A stretch of DNA of 64,000 nt from Anas platyrhynchos. Taxonomy: Eukaryota; Chordata; Aves; Anseriformes; Anatidae. Below, one piece after another: positions 46,314 through 57,041 of the stretch (position 1 is the stretch's first letter; each line of letters starts with the position of its first letter). Under the pieces are notes generated by a model. It did not search any database. It had not been told where the DNA came from and worked only from the letters and a program-made list of their open reading frames with translations. The stretch lies in contig NC_092612.1 of the NCBI RefSeq assembly GCF_047663525.1, forward strand, positions 5,427,501-5,491,500. The letters run 5' to 3'. Both the position numbers and the translations under genes were made by a program.

Positions 46314-49300
46314 CAAAGCTGTCCTGTGACTTTGTGGGTTCGACTTGGGCACTGTTTGGGCTAGACAGCGTCAAGTGCATCGCCGCCAGGTGCACAGATA
46401 CGTTCCCACAGTGTTGATACTCCCCGGTGGCCTCGACACAAAATATTTCCTCTCCTCTTCTTGTGCTCAAGGCCACCGGACGCGTTTAGTTTTGACTTTC
46501 GAGCGATGCTTACAGCTGACTGTGTAGCACAGTCCACCGAGGGAATAGTTACTGGTTTCCTTGTTGTGTTGATTTCGGAGGGAAGGGTCTGCCAAGGCTG
46601 CAAGCATTTCTTTTGAGGTTGCTTTTCATCCCTGTCCGCAAGGTGTCAAGCGTGAGTCCGCTCTGGCGTGTCAGTGATACCTGAAAAGATGGACCGAAAA
46701 CGCGGAGGCCTGTTTTCATTGAAATTCGCTTAAAGTTTTACATAGATCACTTGGGGGTGGGGGAGGGGTGGGGAGTAGCAATTTGAGTGTATTTCGAATG
46801 CAGACCGTTGATTCATGTTTTGCGTCGTTGGGCCTAACTACCTCCAGTAGTTTGGAGTTCACAGACAAAACCTGCTTTTTGATCCGATGTTGGGAGCTCG
46901 GATTTTAAATACATATTTAAAAGTAGCTTCTAGTTTGATATGAGAATTTGATATGAAGCCTGTCTGCAAAACCTGCTATGAGAAGCTTCCTCTAGAGCTG
47001 AAGAAAAGACTGAAGAAACTAGCTGAAACTTTGGGAAGGAAGTGAAGACTTTTCTGCTCTCCCTGTTCTTTATGGAAATGTTATACATCTTACTCGTGGG
47101 GAGGGACTTTGAGGCTGCAATGAGATAATAGATTATGATGCATGCCTTTCAATCAGACTGAGATATTTTGAAATTTTCCATTCTCTGTACGTGTACATGT
47201 ATACTTATTTGTTGATAAATAGACCACACTTATAGACTAAATTAAATATCAGCTCACCTGAAAGGTTTCAGACCCTGATAATGCAGTAGAATTGGTACAA
47301 GTGTGCCACTGTGCACAGTAATCTCTGTGGAATTTTAGATGGAGAATATGCTTGTGAATACCGGCAAAGACACACTTTGCAAATGTGTCCAATGTTACGG
47401 ACACAGAGTGTCATTTATATTAATGAAAGTATTGATGTGCAGATTAAGCATGAATATAAAACTTCAAGTGTCTAGGGCAAGAAACCAAACATACCTCACC
47501 TCATGGAAAAACAAAACAAAACAAACATGCCCAGATTTCAGGTCAAATAGTCTCATTAAGGAGCCTGGTTTCAGATGGTTTGAAAAGTATCTTATTTCTA
47601 GATACAGTCACTGTACAAATGACCTGCTTCTGATCGTTTGTGCTTACATGATGAATCTGTACATCGGACTTAGCATGAAATATCTGTATGAAGTCTATAT
47701 TCCTACTGCAGGAAATGAGCATGCTCAGAACTACTTGAATTTTGCTATATTCCATTCAGAGTAACTCATTAACTTTTATATATGCTTTTGCATTGTATTC
47801 ACTTTTTGTGCCTTGTTCTGCTGGACCATACATAACAGTGTTCCATTAAATATATATATATAGTTTTATTTTTATTTCATATTTTTATGCAGAAACTATA
47901 TACAAGGTATTTTCAAAAGATAACATACTTTGCCTTAATTATTCAGGATGCAAGAGGAATTTTGTTACAAATGTGAACACCTGAGGTTTAAATTTAGCTT
48001 CTTTAACGTCTAGAACAGTAATGGAAATGCATATTTCAATTAACTGGCAATATTACTTTTACACTGTGAGTGTAAATATATGTGGTTTGATCCTGCTAGG
48101 ATCTATTTCTTTAGTCATCCTCAAGAACTGAGTTCACAAGTCATCAGAATTCCTTATAACATACACCTGATTGTTTTATACCGTTGAGTTCTGTTCATGC
48201 ACACCTGTTTTATTTTTCCCTTTTCTATTGAAAATGCAGTTGCTCAGGAATTCCTGATGGTACTGTGTTACCAACTACACGTGTTTGTTTTTTCCTTTTT
48301 ATACTAGTGACTTACACAGATTTTATGTAATTACATCATAGCAAGCAAAATTTCCTTTCCTGTTTATGGAAAACTGGTTGCTTCAAAACATCTTTCCAGT
48401 GTCATCAATAAAGGCTATGTTATTAAGACTTGTATCAGCTCTCTTCAATGAGTGTTTGAGATGGATGGAAAAGCAGCAAGGCAGCCTTTCTTCCCTATGC
48501 TTCTACCTGTGCCTATGTAAATACTTCCTTATCCTGATTTAAAGGAGACACACACCTAACCTATGTATGCACTTTAGTTATTAGGTTTAAGACAGAAACT
48601 GCAGTTTGCTTCGTAATGAACAACTTGGTTCTTCTGGCTGTTTTCTGAATCGGCACAGTCAGGAGGTTTTCCTAAAGAAAATACCTTGTCTGAGTTTAAA
48701 ATGCGTACCTTCCTACCACATCTTTCTCTCTTGTTTTCAATGTAATGCGGCTTTCACCTCAAGCCTATAGTTTAGTGCTAGGTAAGGTCTTTTTGATTGT
48801 TATTATTTGTTATTATTGTATGTAGTTATTCAGTGCAGTAACAGTTCAGTAGCTGAATGCAGTCCTTACTGTGTTCATGACGAGAAGCCCTCTTCCCCCC
48901 CCAAAAAAAGTTTATATAACTAGCCTGATAACACCGTTGGGATTTCGGACTGTGCCATGGGTTCGGGAGACCACTCTCAGCAATACTTCCTTTAAATTGT
49001 AATTCAGTTCTTCTAGTTTTTTCATGCTCCGCTGACCGTATGCGCAGCCCTACTGTGGGTGGAAACAGCCCCTGACCCCAAGGGGTATGGCCTGCCTTGT
49101 GTGGTTATATCCCAGAACGTGGCAGCCTCGTTTGCACCTCCTCCAGGCTCCGCAGTAACCCTGTGGCCCGAACTCCATGGTTTTTGCTGTGTTTCCACGC
49201 TCTAAACTGAGAGTAGGTGGGATTTCTTAGGTGGGAAGAAAACATTTTACCTATATTGAAACAGTTGTGAGTGATATGTACTAGACCAGGACTAAGTACC

Positions 49301-49484
49301 ATCTTTTTTGTTTACTCTGTCAGATTTTAGGGGTTCTTTTTGCAACATTGTTACATTGGGGGAAAAAAACAGGCTGTACTTTAAATGTAGCAGACTCTCT
49401 TCTTCTACTTCTTCTACACTCTTCAGTAAGAAGTGGTTGTGAAATGTCACAAGTATTAAGGCTTGTTGCTTGCTTCACCAGTAA

Positions 49485-49630
49485 CCTCAATTTCACGTTT
49501 GTAGCCTTGGCCAGTTACAGGAAAAGCATTGTTTTCCAAATCCCACATCTTTCAAAAACAAAACTTTGGTTATGAGGAGCGGACTGGAGCTGATAACTAG
49601 TTATCAAATTCAGTCTCTCAAAAAGTATCA
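49485..49630. repeat. 146-bp direct repeat, copy 1 (copy 2 at 51754-51899)
   Basis: Collinear without gaps at an offset of 2,269 bp, with five mismatches (about 97% identity). The pair brackets the misplaced RANBP2 3' end and marks the edges of a segment inserted into intron 1. Confidence 0.92.
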
Positions 49631-50393
49631 CCCATAATTTCTGAAGGCATAGGAGATCGGTATCTGCTCACGTATACCTTCCCTTCGTTCCTAAAAGTCT
49701 TCCAAATATTCAGTAGGAGGTATAATGACTTAAAACAGGTAAAATAAACTGAATTCCTTACATGCTACAAGAATGCTTTTGCATAATGCTACATCCCTCA
49801 AGGCAGGGCACAATCGTTTCCAAATTCAGAAATGGATAGCAATATACAAATGGCTTGTCATCAGAGTGAAAAACTCTCCAGTCTTGACTGGGTATTAAGT
49901 GAATCTGAAGTATGACTCTCGTTGTTCTTTTCTTTAAACTTTCTGCACAAAAGCAGGAAAGTTCTGATCAGTGGTACCATGACTTTTTCTGGGTGGTCAG
50001 TTTTGAGCCTGCAGGGACTAAGTGAGAATAGAGATAATCGTGGTTGCCAGTTGTAAGGGCCAAGTGAAGCAGGAAGCAGAAAGTGGGAATGACCCGCTTA
50101 GAGTAGTTGCCATGTGGAACAAAGATAAAATGCTGTGTTCAGGATAAACGAGGAACATTCCAGTAATGCTTTGTTACCACGAGCAAATCTGCTGAAGGTG
50201 GAAAGCCTTATATCCAAGTAACTATAGTACTTGTGATAACTAAGAATGAGGTTTTACCTGTGTTTTTTGAACAAAACCTCTTATTTTGGAAAGAATGTAA
50301 CTGTGCTATTGGTCGATGTTCTTGAACATCACGATGTTCGTGATGATCTTGTTCTTTGGGACTTGAAAGTAAACGCTGTGCTTTTTTTTTAAG

Positions 50394-50714
50394 GGAGGTG
50401 ATGTAACTAACCATGATGGAACAGGTGGACGGTCAATTTATGGAGATGCATTTGAAGAAGAGAGCTTTGAAGTGAAGCACACGGGTCCTGGATTGCTGTC
50501 GATGGCAAATAGGGGTCGGGCTACGAATAACTCTCAGTTCTTCACAACACTCAAAACAGTAGAAGCCTTGGACTTTAAACACGTGGTGTTTGGTTTTGTG
50601 ACAGATGGAACGGATGTTGTGAAAAAGCTCGAATCCTTTGGTTCTCCCAACGGGTTAGTAAGTGGAAGAGTTGTCATTACAGACTGTGGGCAAATAGAGA
50701 ATTCTGGCTTTTGA
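50394..50714 (+). CDS. RANBP2: Terminal RANBP2 exon (C-terminal cyclophilin part), misplaced
   Basis: Encodes 106 residues beginning [17 protein letters not shown] and ending with TGA, matching the last exon of RANBP2 (cyclophilin-type domain). Acceptor: a T-run then AAG at 50381-50393; phase 0. The block [11 protein letters not shown] is typical. It lacks the first half of the cyclophilin fold, including the usual Arg/Phe/Met/Gln active-site residues, which lie in upstream exons not present here. Its place is wrong: it lies between exon 1 and exon 2. It could serve as an alternative 3' terminal exon, since exon 1 would join it in frame (25 + 106 aa). No stop or frameshift is seen. Confidence 0.9.
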   Translation, partial: GGDVTNHDGTGGRSIYGDAFEEESFEVKHTGPGLLSMANRGRATNNSQFFTTLKTVEALDFKHVVFGFVTDGTDVVKKLESFGSPNGLVSGRVVITDCGQIENSGF

Positions 50715-50960
50715 GTATACAGATGTTCTAGCAGTATAAATCAGTATTTAGATGTTATTGATTAATTATTTCCACTTCCTTAAAAAGGACACTTCTGATG
50801 TATAAATGTAAAATTGCAGCTTATGGTTGTTTTTTATGTGTTCTAATTGATTTTTTTTGCATGTTAAATAAGTTCAGACACTGGCATATTTTGGGTGTAT
50901 TTGTGTTATGACATATTTGTATGGAATGTCAAATTTTACAAATTAAATCTTAGTCTTGTC
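50715..50960 (+). terminator. 3' UTR and poly(A) signal after the cyclophilin exon
   Basis: AT-rich 3' UTR with ATTAAA at 50942-50947, a likely poly(A) signal. If used, it would end transcripts starting at exon 1 before exon 2. Confidence 0.55.
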
Positions 50961-51539
50961 AAAATAACTATTGTCTTCACTTTGGCTTGCTGAAGAGCAA
51001 TTTGCATCGCGTTGTGTACTTATTTTGAACGTGCTAATTGATGTTGATGGTCAGTAGACGGAAGGCCTTTGAAATGTCATTCTTCCTCTGATGAGCAGTG
51101 AGGAAGCTGAGGCAGCTGGGCAGGTGCTGGTCAGGTGGATGCTGTTTTGTGCTGTCTGCAGGCTCTTGGGCACTTGAGTACTTTGAAAGGTAAAGAGCAG
51201 TTCTTATGTGCAGTCTGCCACAGGATTTAGTTCATACTTGCTCGGGAGATTACCTTCCAGACCCACGTTGTTTTTGTACATGGTATGTTAAAGTGGCTGG
51301 TAACTTTTCGTGACAACCATCTCCTGGAGTGTTATCTGGGAAGCTGTGGTGCAGAGGGGGAACGTGCATGGGTAAGTTCTTTTTAACTTCTCTCTTACAG
51401 CTCGGCGCCAGGACTATCAGTATTTTTTTCAGAACAGCCGACTTGCTGTTCATATATGCAGTTAGAGATGACTATAGACATCACATGTTTCTGTCACGCG
51501 CTATATCTTCATATCATGCTTTACTTCTGAGGCTAGCGA

Positions 51540-51753
51540 GAGCAACCCTTCCCTCAGCCTCTCCAGGGAACGCTGCTTACACAAGCATTACCCTGCACGC
51601 CCCTAGCGCACAGATTCGACCCGTGCCTGCGTTACACGGAGCTGTAACCCAACAGCGAGCCTCTCCCCCTCTCGTCCCTGTCCCCGGGACGAGGCCCCAC
51701 CGTTGTTCCCGTTAACCCCCTCCGCCCGCCCCGGTCCCTCAGCGCAGCGGCCG
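51540..51753. promoter_or_regulatory. GC-rich islet, possible displaced CCDC138 promoter
   Basis: CpG-rich, with CCCCGGGACGAGG and GCGCAGCGGCCGCC, ending exactly at the 146-bp repeat. In the ancestral order, the region after the RANBP2 end is the CCDC138 promoter, so this may be its first part. No first exon of CCDC138 is recognised. Confidence 0.4.
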
Positions 51754-51899
51754 CCTCGATTTCACGTTGGTAGCCTTGGCCAGTTACTGGAAAAGCATTG
51801 TTTTCCAAATCCCACATCTTTCAGAAACAAAACTTTGGGTATGAGGAGCGGACTGGAGCTGATAACTAGTTATCAAATTCAGTCTCTCAAAAAGTATCA
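51754..51899. repeat. 146-bp direct repeat, copy 2
   Basis: Partner of 49485-49630, about 97% identical; leads into intron 1 sequence before exon 2. Confidence 0.92.
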
Positions 51900-51973
51900 G
51901 AAGGGTCTTCCTATGCAATTACTTTGAAAGTGTTGTACATCTAAAATGTGCTTGTTGTGTGTTTTCCGTTCAG

Positions 51974-52041
51974 AAATCGTTGAAAGGATTCCAGTTCGCT
52001 AAGCTGTATTTTGAAGTAAAGGAGTATGAACTTGCTAAAAG
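51974..52041 (+). CDS. RANBP2: RANBP2 exon 2
   Basis: 68 nt after acceptor CCGTTCAG, donor GTAATA. Encodes KSLKGFQFAKLYFEVKEYELAK plus two bases, matching human KSMKGFYFAKLYYEAKEYDLAK. This is the first helical pair of the TPR-like domain. Phase fits exon 1 (0) and exon 3 (2). Confidence 0.92.
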
Positions 52042-52299
52042 GTAATACGCGTTGCTGTATTCTGCTATTCTGTTCTCTAAAGTACTTTAGAAAAGCTAAG
52101 TGAATATGAAGTAGACTGGAGAAATCAAGATCACTATCATGCTGCTTTACAGTAGCAGTAGATGTGGGTATCAAGTGCTGTTTAAATCTTTATAAAACAG
52201 CAACTTAGATAATTAGTTGCGTGATATTGAAAAACTTGCTGTTTGAAATGGCTTTTATTCCATTGTATTATGAAGTAATTACAGTTACAGTTTCTTTCT

Positions 52300-52301
<2 letters not shown>

Positions 52302-52333
<32 letters not shown>
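52302..52333. repeat. Poly(T) tract, 32 bases
   Basis: Uninterrupted T run in intron 2. It may be a slippage product or the tail of a reverse-strand retroposon, but no retroposon body is recognised. Confidence 0.9.
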
Positions 52334-52335
<2 letters not shown>

Positions 52336-52561
52336 TAAATACCAATACTTGGTGGCAAATAAGTAGCGTCTGTACATGTAAAAATAATGTTGTTCTGTAC
52401 TTTAAGGTCCAGACCAGGTATCTGGAACCAACCATGACTGCATTTCCTGTATCACATGTTAAATTCCTGCCCCGCTTCCGTGGACACTGGGGGGGGGGCG
52501 GGGGAGGACAGAGGGACTCGTATTATTGAGGAATATTGATCCTTTTTTTCCTGCTCCATAG

Positions 52562-52673
52562 GTATATATCTACATACCTCAGTGTGCAAAAGAGAGATCG
52601 GAGAGCACACAGATTTCTTGGACAAATTTATGAAGCTGAGGACAACATAGAAAAAGCTTTTGGATGTTACAGG
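52562..52673 (+). CDS. RANBP2: RANBP2 exon 3
   Basis: 112 nt, acceptor CTCCATAG, donor GTAAGTA. Encodes YISTYLSVQKRDRRAHRFLG and then an IYEAEDNIEKAFGCYR stretch, a TPR repeat equivalent to human RANBP2 YICTYINVQERDPKAHRFLG. No damage. Confidence 0.92.
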
Positions 52674-53649
52674 GTAAGTACTCCACCGACCTCCGATGTC
52701 CTGCTTTAATCCATTGTAAAGGGACTTTTAAAATCATTCTGTTCTGGACTTTTCTTAAATGCATAGAAGAAAACATGTTTGTGGAAAAAGTGTAATATGT
52801 ATGCTTTCTGTTGCCAAAGGTGTATATGACATACTGCAGAGGGGATTCTTCATTTGATGTGTTTTGCTTCATCAGTATTTTTTTTTAAGATGATTCTTTT
52901 GTGACCTAGACTGGGTCTTTGTGCTAGCTGCTACTAAATTCTTTCCATATCTTACATTGCGCTTTGGATTAGGGAATTTGACAGCAGTGACAGATTCTTA
53001 GCAAGGGCTCAGGTGACAGCAGTAATCTAGTTGCTACTGGAAGACTAGACCTAGGGTGTTTTCTAGTTGTTCGTATTTATTGCTTTTTTGGGGGGTTTTG
53101 TTTGGGGGGGTGTGAGATGGGGCAGGGCGAACATAATTGACATTTATTTGTATGATTGCCCAATGAAAAATTCACCATCAGAATGCCTTTGTTCAGGTTT
53201 TGGGGAGGGAGAGGATGTGCTCAAAAGTTTTGCTGCCAATATATCCCAGCTTGTCGTAGGGTGTGACTTAATTATATATTTCTTCAAAAATGTCTATATG
53301 GAGTTAGACTAAAGGTACGTAAGAGTCCAGCTGCCTGCGTATAGCTGGTGGTGGGGGCAGAGTAGCTGGCTTCTGCGTTTTTTCCCTTTGAAATTCTTTC
53401 TTTTCTGAATTTTTGCTCTTTTGAGTTGCAGCAGATGTATCTGGGTGCTGTAGACTAGTGATGCATTTAGCAACTGAGGTCTTTCTTAACTCATTCAAAA
53501 AGTATTTACTAATAGATCTGTCTAATTTGAATACCTGTGTCTTTTCAATGACTGTTATAATTTTCTTTCCCATTCTGTGTGGATTGCAAGATCAGGTTAC
53601 CTTTTTTTTCCTGCCTTTTTTTCCAGTGTGCGTGCATGGGGAAAACTAG

Positions 53650-53802
53650 CGTTCTGTGGAGTTGAACCCAATGCAGAAAGATCTAGTACTGAAGATAGCG
53701 GAGTTACTGTGCAATAATGCCGTCACTGATGAAAGAGCAAAATACTGGGTTGAAAAATCTGCTAAGTTGTTTCCTGGAAGCCCTGCTGTTTACAAGTTGA
53801 AG
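53650..53802 (+). CDS. RANBP2: RANBP2 exon 4
   Basis: 153 nt in phase 0: RSVELNPMQKDLVLKIAELL through AKLFPGSPAVYKLK, matching human RANBP2. The acceptor is taken at CTAG 53646-53649, which restores the Arg before SVELNP; another AG (TTTTTCCAG, 53626) lies 23 bases upstream but breaks the frame. Donor GTAAAT. Confidence 0.9.
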
Positions 53803-54685
53803 GTAAATGCCAATTTCCAACCTCTGTTCTGTGACGTTCAGAAGCTTCTAGCGTCTGACTGGAGGAGCACTTTTCCCGTGTCATCTTCTGTAAAACTTCC
53901 TGGCTAAATTATTTTAGAATCTTGAGTATTAAATCTAATGGAATTAATATTCTTTAGATGTAATTCTTCTAGAATGTATTCTATTTTTCTAGATTTCCTA
54001 TTCTTCTATTTAAAGAAATGTTAATTTCTCTGCCATTTGACACTTCGGTCTAGCTTTCAAGAAAACTGCAACTGCAGGCTTTCGTACACTTGTCAAGGTT
54101 TCAGGGTTGACAGTCTTCAAAAATGCAGGAAAATCATGTTAGTAGTCACATCCAAGAAGTTAAGACTAGGTAGGCAGTTCTCTATTTATTGTGTGACTGG
54201 CAGGAAGGTATCAGGCCTGAGAACTCAGACTTCCTTGCCCTCTATGCTGCTTGTTTGTTTTCTAAATTTGGATTAAATAGAGCAGAAAGTAAGGAATGCT
54301 CTAACTCTCGATGGCTGCGTAAAAGCCTTCAGTCGCACAGTCTGACTTTTGCACAGGTATTAGTTTTGTGTAACACAGCAGCAATGACACTTAGTCTTAA
54401 GATGTTTGTTTTAGACAGGCTATTCTGTGGCAGGGTATGCTGCCTTTGAACCAAATGGTTTCACAAGCTGAACATGCCATCCATAAGAGACAAATTCTGA
54501 TTTTTTTTCCCTATTTTAAATGTTTGAGTGTTTCATTAAGCTTCGTAATAACTGGAAGCTTTTCAGCTTTAATAGTTTAAGTAATGTAGTTTGTGTGGTG
54601 GAGGCAAGAGTTGTCTGTTAATGTAGTTGTTGAAAAGGCCCACATGCAAGATGAAATATTAATGCGTTGCCTTCATGTTCAATAG

Positions 54686-54743
54686 GAGCAGTTGCTGGAT
54701 TGTAAAGCACCATCGCTAGCGGAACTTCATAAATATGATGTTG
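54686..54743 (+). CDS. Fusion exon: RANBP2 exon 5 start joined to a CCDC138-like sequence
   Basis: 58 nt, acceptor TTCAATAG, donor GTAAGAG. It begins EQLLDC, as RANBP2 exon 5 does (human EQLLDCEGEDGW), but continues KAPSLAELHKYDV instead of the long RANBP2 TPR exon. A coiled-coil CCDC138 exon follows in frame. The simplest reading is a deletion joining RANBP2 exon 5 to a CCDC138 exon inside coding sequence, with the frame kept. The breakpoint lies near 54704-54710. Confidence 0.65.
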
Positions 54744-55898
54744 GTAAGAGGCGTTACTCTCTGAAACTCAGCATAAACATGACTGTCTGTACCAGAGGTT
54801 CTTCTAGAAATACTTCGTATTGCAGTAAGAGACAGATAGCAACACTGAACAGCTAGTATGGCCCTAATCACTCCAAAAGAGGAGTGAATATGTAAGGAGT
54901 TTCAATTTATGCTGTAACATGTTGCTGAGAAGCAGTATTGTTATGCTTGGTTCTTAAGAATCTGTCACATACTTCCCTACTTCTATCCTTTCTGTGTTCT
55001 CTAGTCTGTTCTGATCCATTTTCATTTGCTGCTGCCTGTTTAGCTCTTTGTGTTTGGACATCGGTAAGCGTCAATGGGAAGGCAGGTCTGTCTTCCTATG
55101 TGACCTATGAATATAGGCTCCGAATATGTTTCTAACCACCTAAGAATGAATTCAGCTCTGTAATAATGGCAGTGTCGGACTAATACTGGTTTGGAACAAT
55201 GGGCAGTAATGTTTGTGTTACCGTCATTTGTGCCAAAGATGTACACTTGGGTCTTCAAGACAGAACAAGGGAGGACCAGGAATGACAAAAAGGAATTTGC
55301 ATTGGGGCTATATGGGTGCTCACGCTCATTGCTAATGTAGTCGGTTAGGTAGGACTAAATATTCGAGCAAGAGGCGTATCTATTAGTATTTTTAGAGTCG
55401 AGTGTGAGGCAGCCTTTATCAAAAATGAAAGTGCTCAGGTTCCCTAAATGGTGGACTGGCTTCTCTTTATTCTAAACTAAATTCTTAACAGAGAAACTGT
55501 GACTATTGTACATCAACTCTCATTGTATACAACTAAATTCCTCTTAATTTACTCAGTAGCAATTTGTTAAATTGCAGTTCTGAAGTGTTTCACTCAACGG
55601 GAAATAGGAGAGGTCCGGGTCTATTCAGCAGTTAATCACTTTCCTGAAGCCATAACAAAAAGGAAACTTTGGCTACCTCATGTTTCAGTCCGTGCATAGA
55701 TTGATTCAAACAAGTCATGGAACAAAACTTTGAGCATTTCTCCGTAATTCTTTAGGAGATTACTTTTTCATTTCAATATGTCTTGCTTTATGCTGGTCGC
55801 TGTAAACGCTTAAAATACACTTTCGCTGGTTTGGATAAGCAGTCTTTATTTATTTAAGACTATATTTTTAATGTAAAGTGTGTTCTTTTTCTCCACAG

Positions 55899-55972
55899 AT
55901 AACACCTTACCATCCCATTTGGGTAAAAGTCAGAGTAATAGCGAACTGCAAGTCGCCCGTCAGAATCTCCAG
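55899..55972 (+). CDS. CCDC138: CCDC138-like exon (chimera exon 6)
   Basis: 74 nt, acceptor CTCCACAG, donor GTAGGA. Encodes NTLPSHLGKSQSNSELQVAR and then QNLQ. The last 12 residues align with the start of the CCDC138 coiled coil (human ELHLIQDKLR). Phase fits exons 5 and 7. Confidence 0.7.
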
Positions 55973-56906
55973 GTAGGAACTGTAATGGCCTCAGACATTT
56001 TGTAATGATCAGTAGTGTTACAAAGATTCTCACTTTTGACAGAGAATTCAGAAATTACTAACTATATCACTGTCATCATCCACCTCTTCCCCTAAATTAG
56101 TTCACTGACTTGGTAATGACATGGGTAGTGGTTAGATCAGATATTTGCTCTGCTGAAGGGAGTTTGAACACAGTGCTATTATTCCAAGAGTTGTGTCTTG
56201 TGATGCGGTGTTGGCATGGAGAGAAACACCTGCAAGCACTGCTTTTCCTGACAGCACCTGAAACTATGCTCTTCACTCTGGGCATTCAAGAGCACTTGCC
56301 CTCTTGACTTGATCTTCTGTGAAGACCATCCCTTCTGCCTTTACTTTTCTGCTGCTGGTGACTCCCAATAGTTTATCCACCAGCAGGCTTGGGCCACTAA
56401 CTAAAGAGCTCCCAAACCTGCATTGGTTTTATTCTGTAACAGCTTCTGTGCTTCTGCTAGATTTCCTGCTGGGACTGTCTTTTGCACCATCCAAGATGAA
56501 AAGAATTGTGCGTATCTTTTTTCTCACCACTTTCCTAGAGGTGCTTTCCACTAACTGAAGAAACAATACAGCAATCTAGTGTTTAGGGCACTGGACTCTT
56601 TTGTCTTACAGATAATAGCATTATCCAAAACTTCTGGAAACAAAATCCTACTTTTAATTGTCTATGCTGTTACTTGAACAGCCATGCAGAGTTGAATTCT
56701 GCATTTTGGAAGGCCAAGCAGTCCTGCCGCAAATCCAATTGAATGTAGATGGCCATTAGGATACTTCTAATTAGTCAGCTATTGTGTAACACTATAATTA
56801 AAAACAAAACCTAAGCATATCTGCAGAGGAAAGAATTCTAGTTCACTATAAATCGGTAATTTCATGTGTTTCGAAGGCGTTTCAACATTTTTTTTCCTTG
56901 GTATAG

Positions 56907-57041
56907 AGGGAGCGTTCAGCACAGGAGAAATATGCACTGGAACTTGAGAGACGAGAACGTGCTCTAGTTGAGCGAGAAGAATTGCTTCACAGATGTGAAG
57001 CAGCTTTCGCTGCAATAAAAGATGCTGATGAAGACGTTTAG
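56907..57041 (+). CDS. CCDC138: CCDC138-like exon (chimera exon 7) with stop
   Basis: 135 nt after acceptor GGTATAG. Encodes RERSAQEKYALELERRERAL, then VEREELLHRCEAAFAAIK, ending DADEDV and TAG. This aligns with the CCDC138 coiled coil (human LQKREQFLREREALLFRHE). In CCDC138 the frame goes on past this point, so either the TAG is a premature end of this copy or the exon uses a weak donor GTTTAG at 57036, which would drop the last Val and remain in phase 0 with the exon at 58885. Confidence 0.75.
   Translation, partial: RERSAQEKYALELERRERALVEREELLHRCEAAFAAIKDADEDV

Larger units (their letters stand above)
45693..49484 (+). other. Intron 1, first part
   Basis: About 3.8 kb without a recognisable exon. 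Short frames such as 47339-47764 have no family features and no flanking splice signals that I trust. A TA run lies at about 47852-47866. Confidence 0.6.

Noticed and set aside
47339..47764. 141-aa plus-strand frame in intron 1
   Set aside because: No recognisable family, low-complexity Lys/Thr stretches and no supporting splice or promoter signals.
52302..52333. Poly(T) as tail of a retroposed gene or LINE
   Set aside because: No retroposon body or target duplication is visible beside it.
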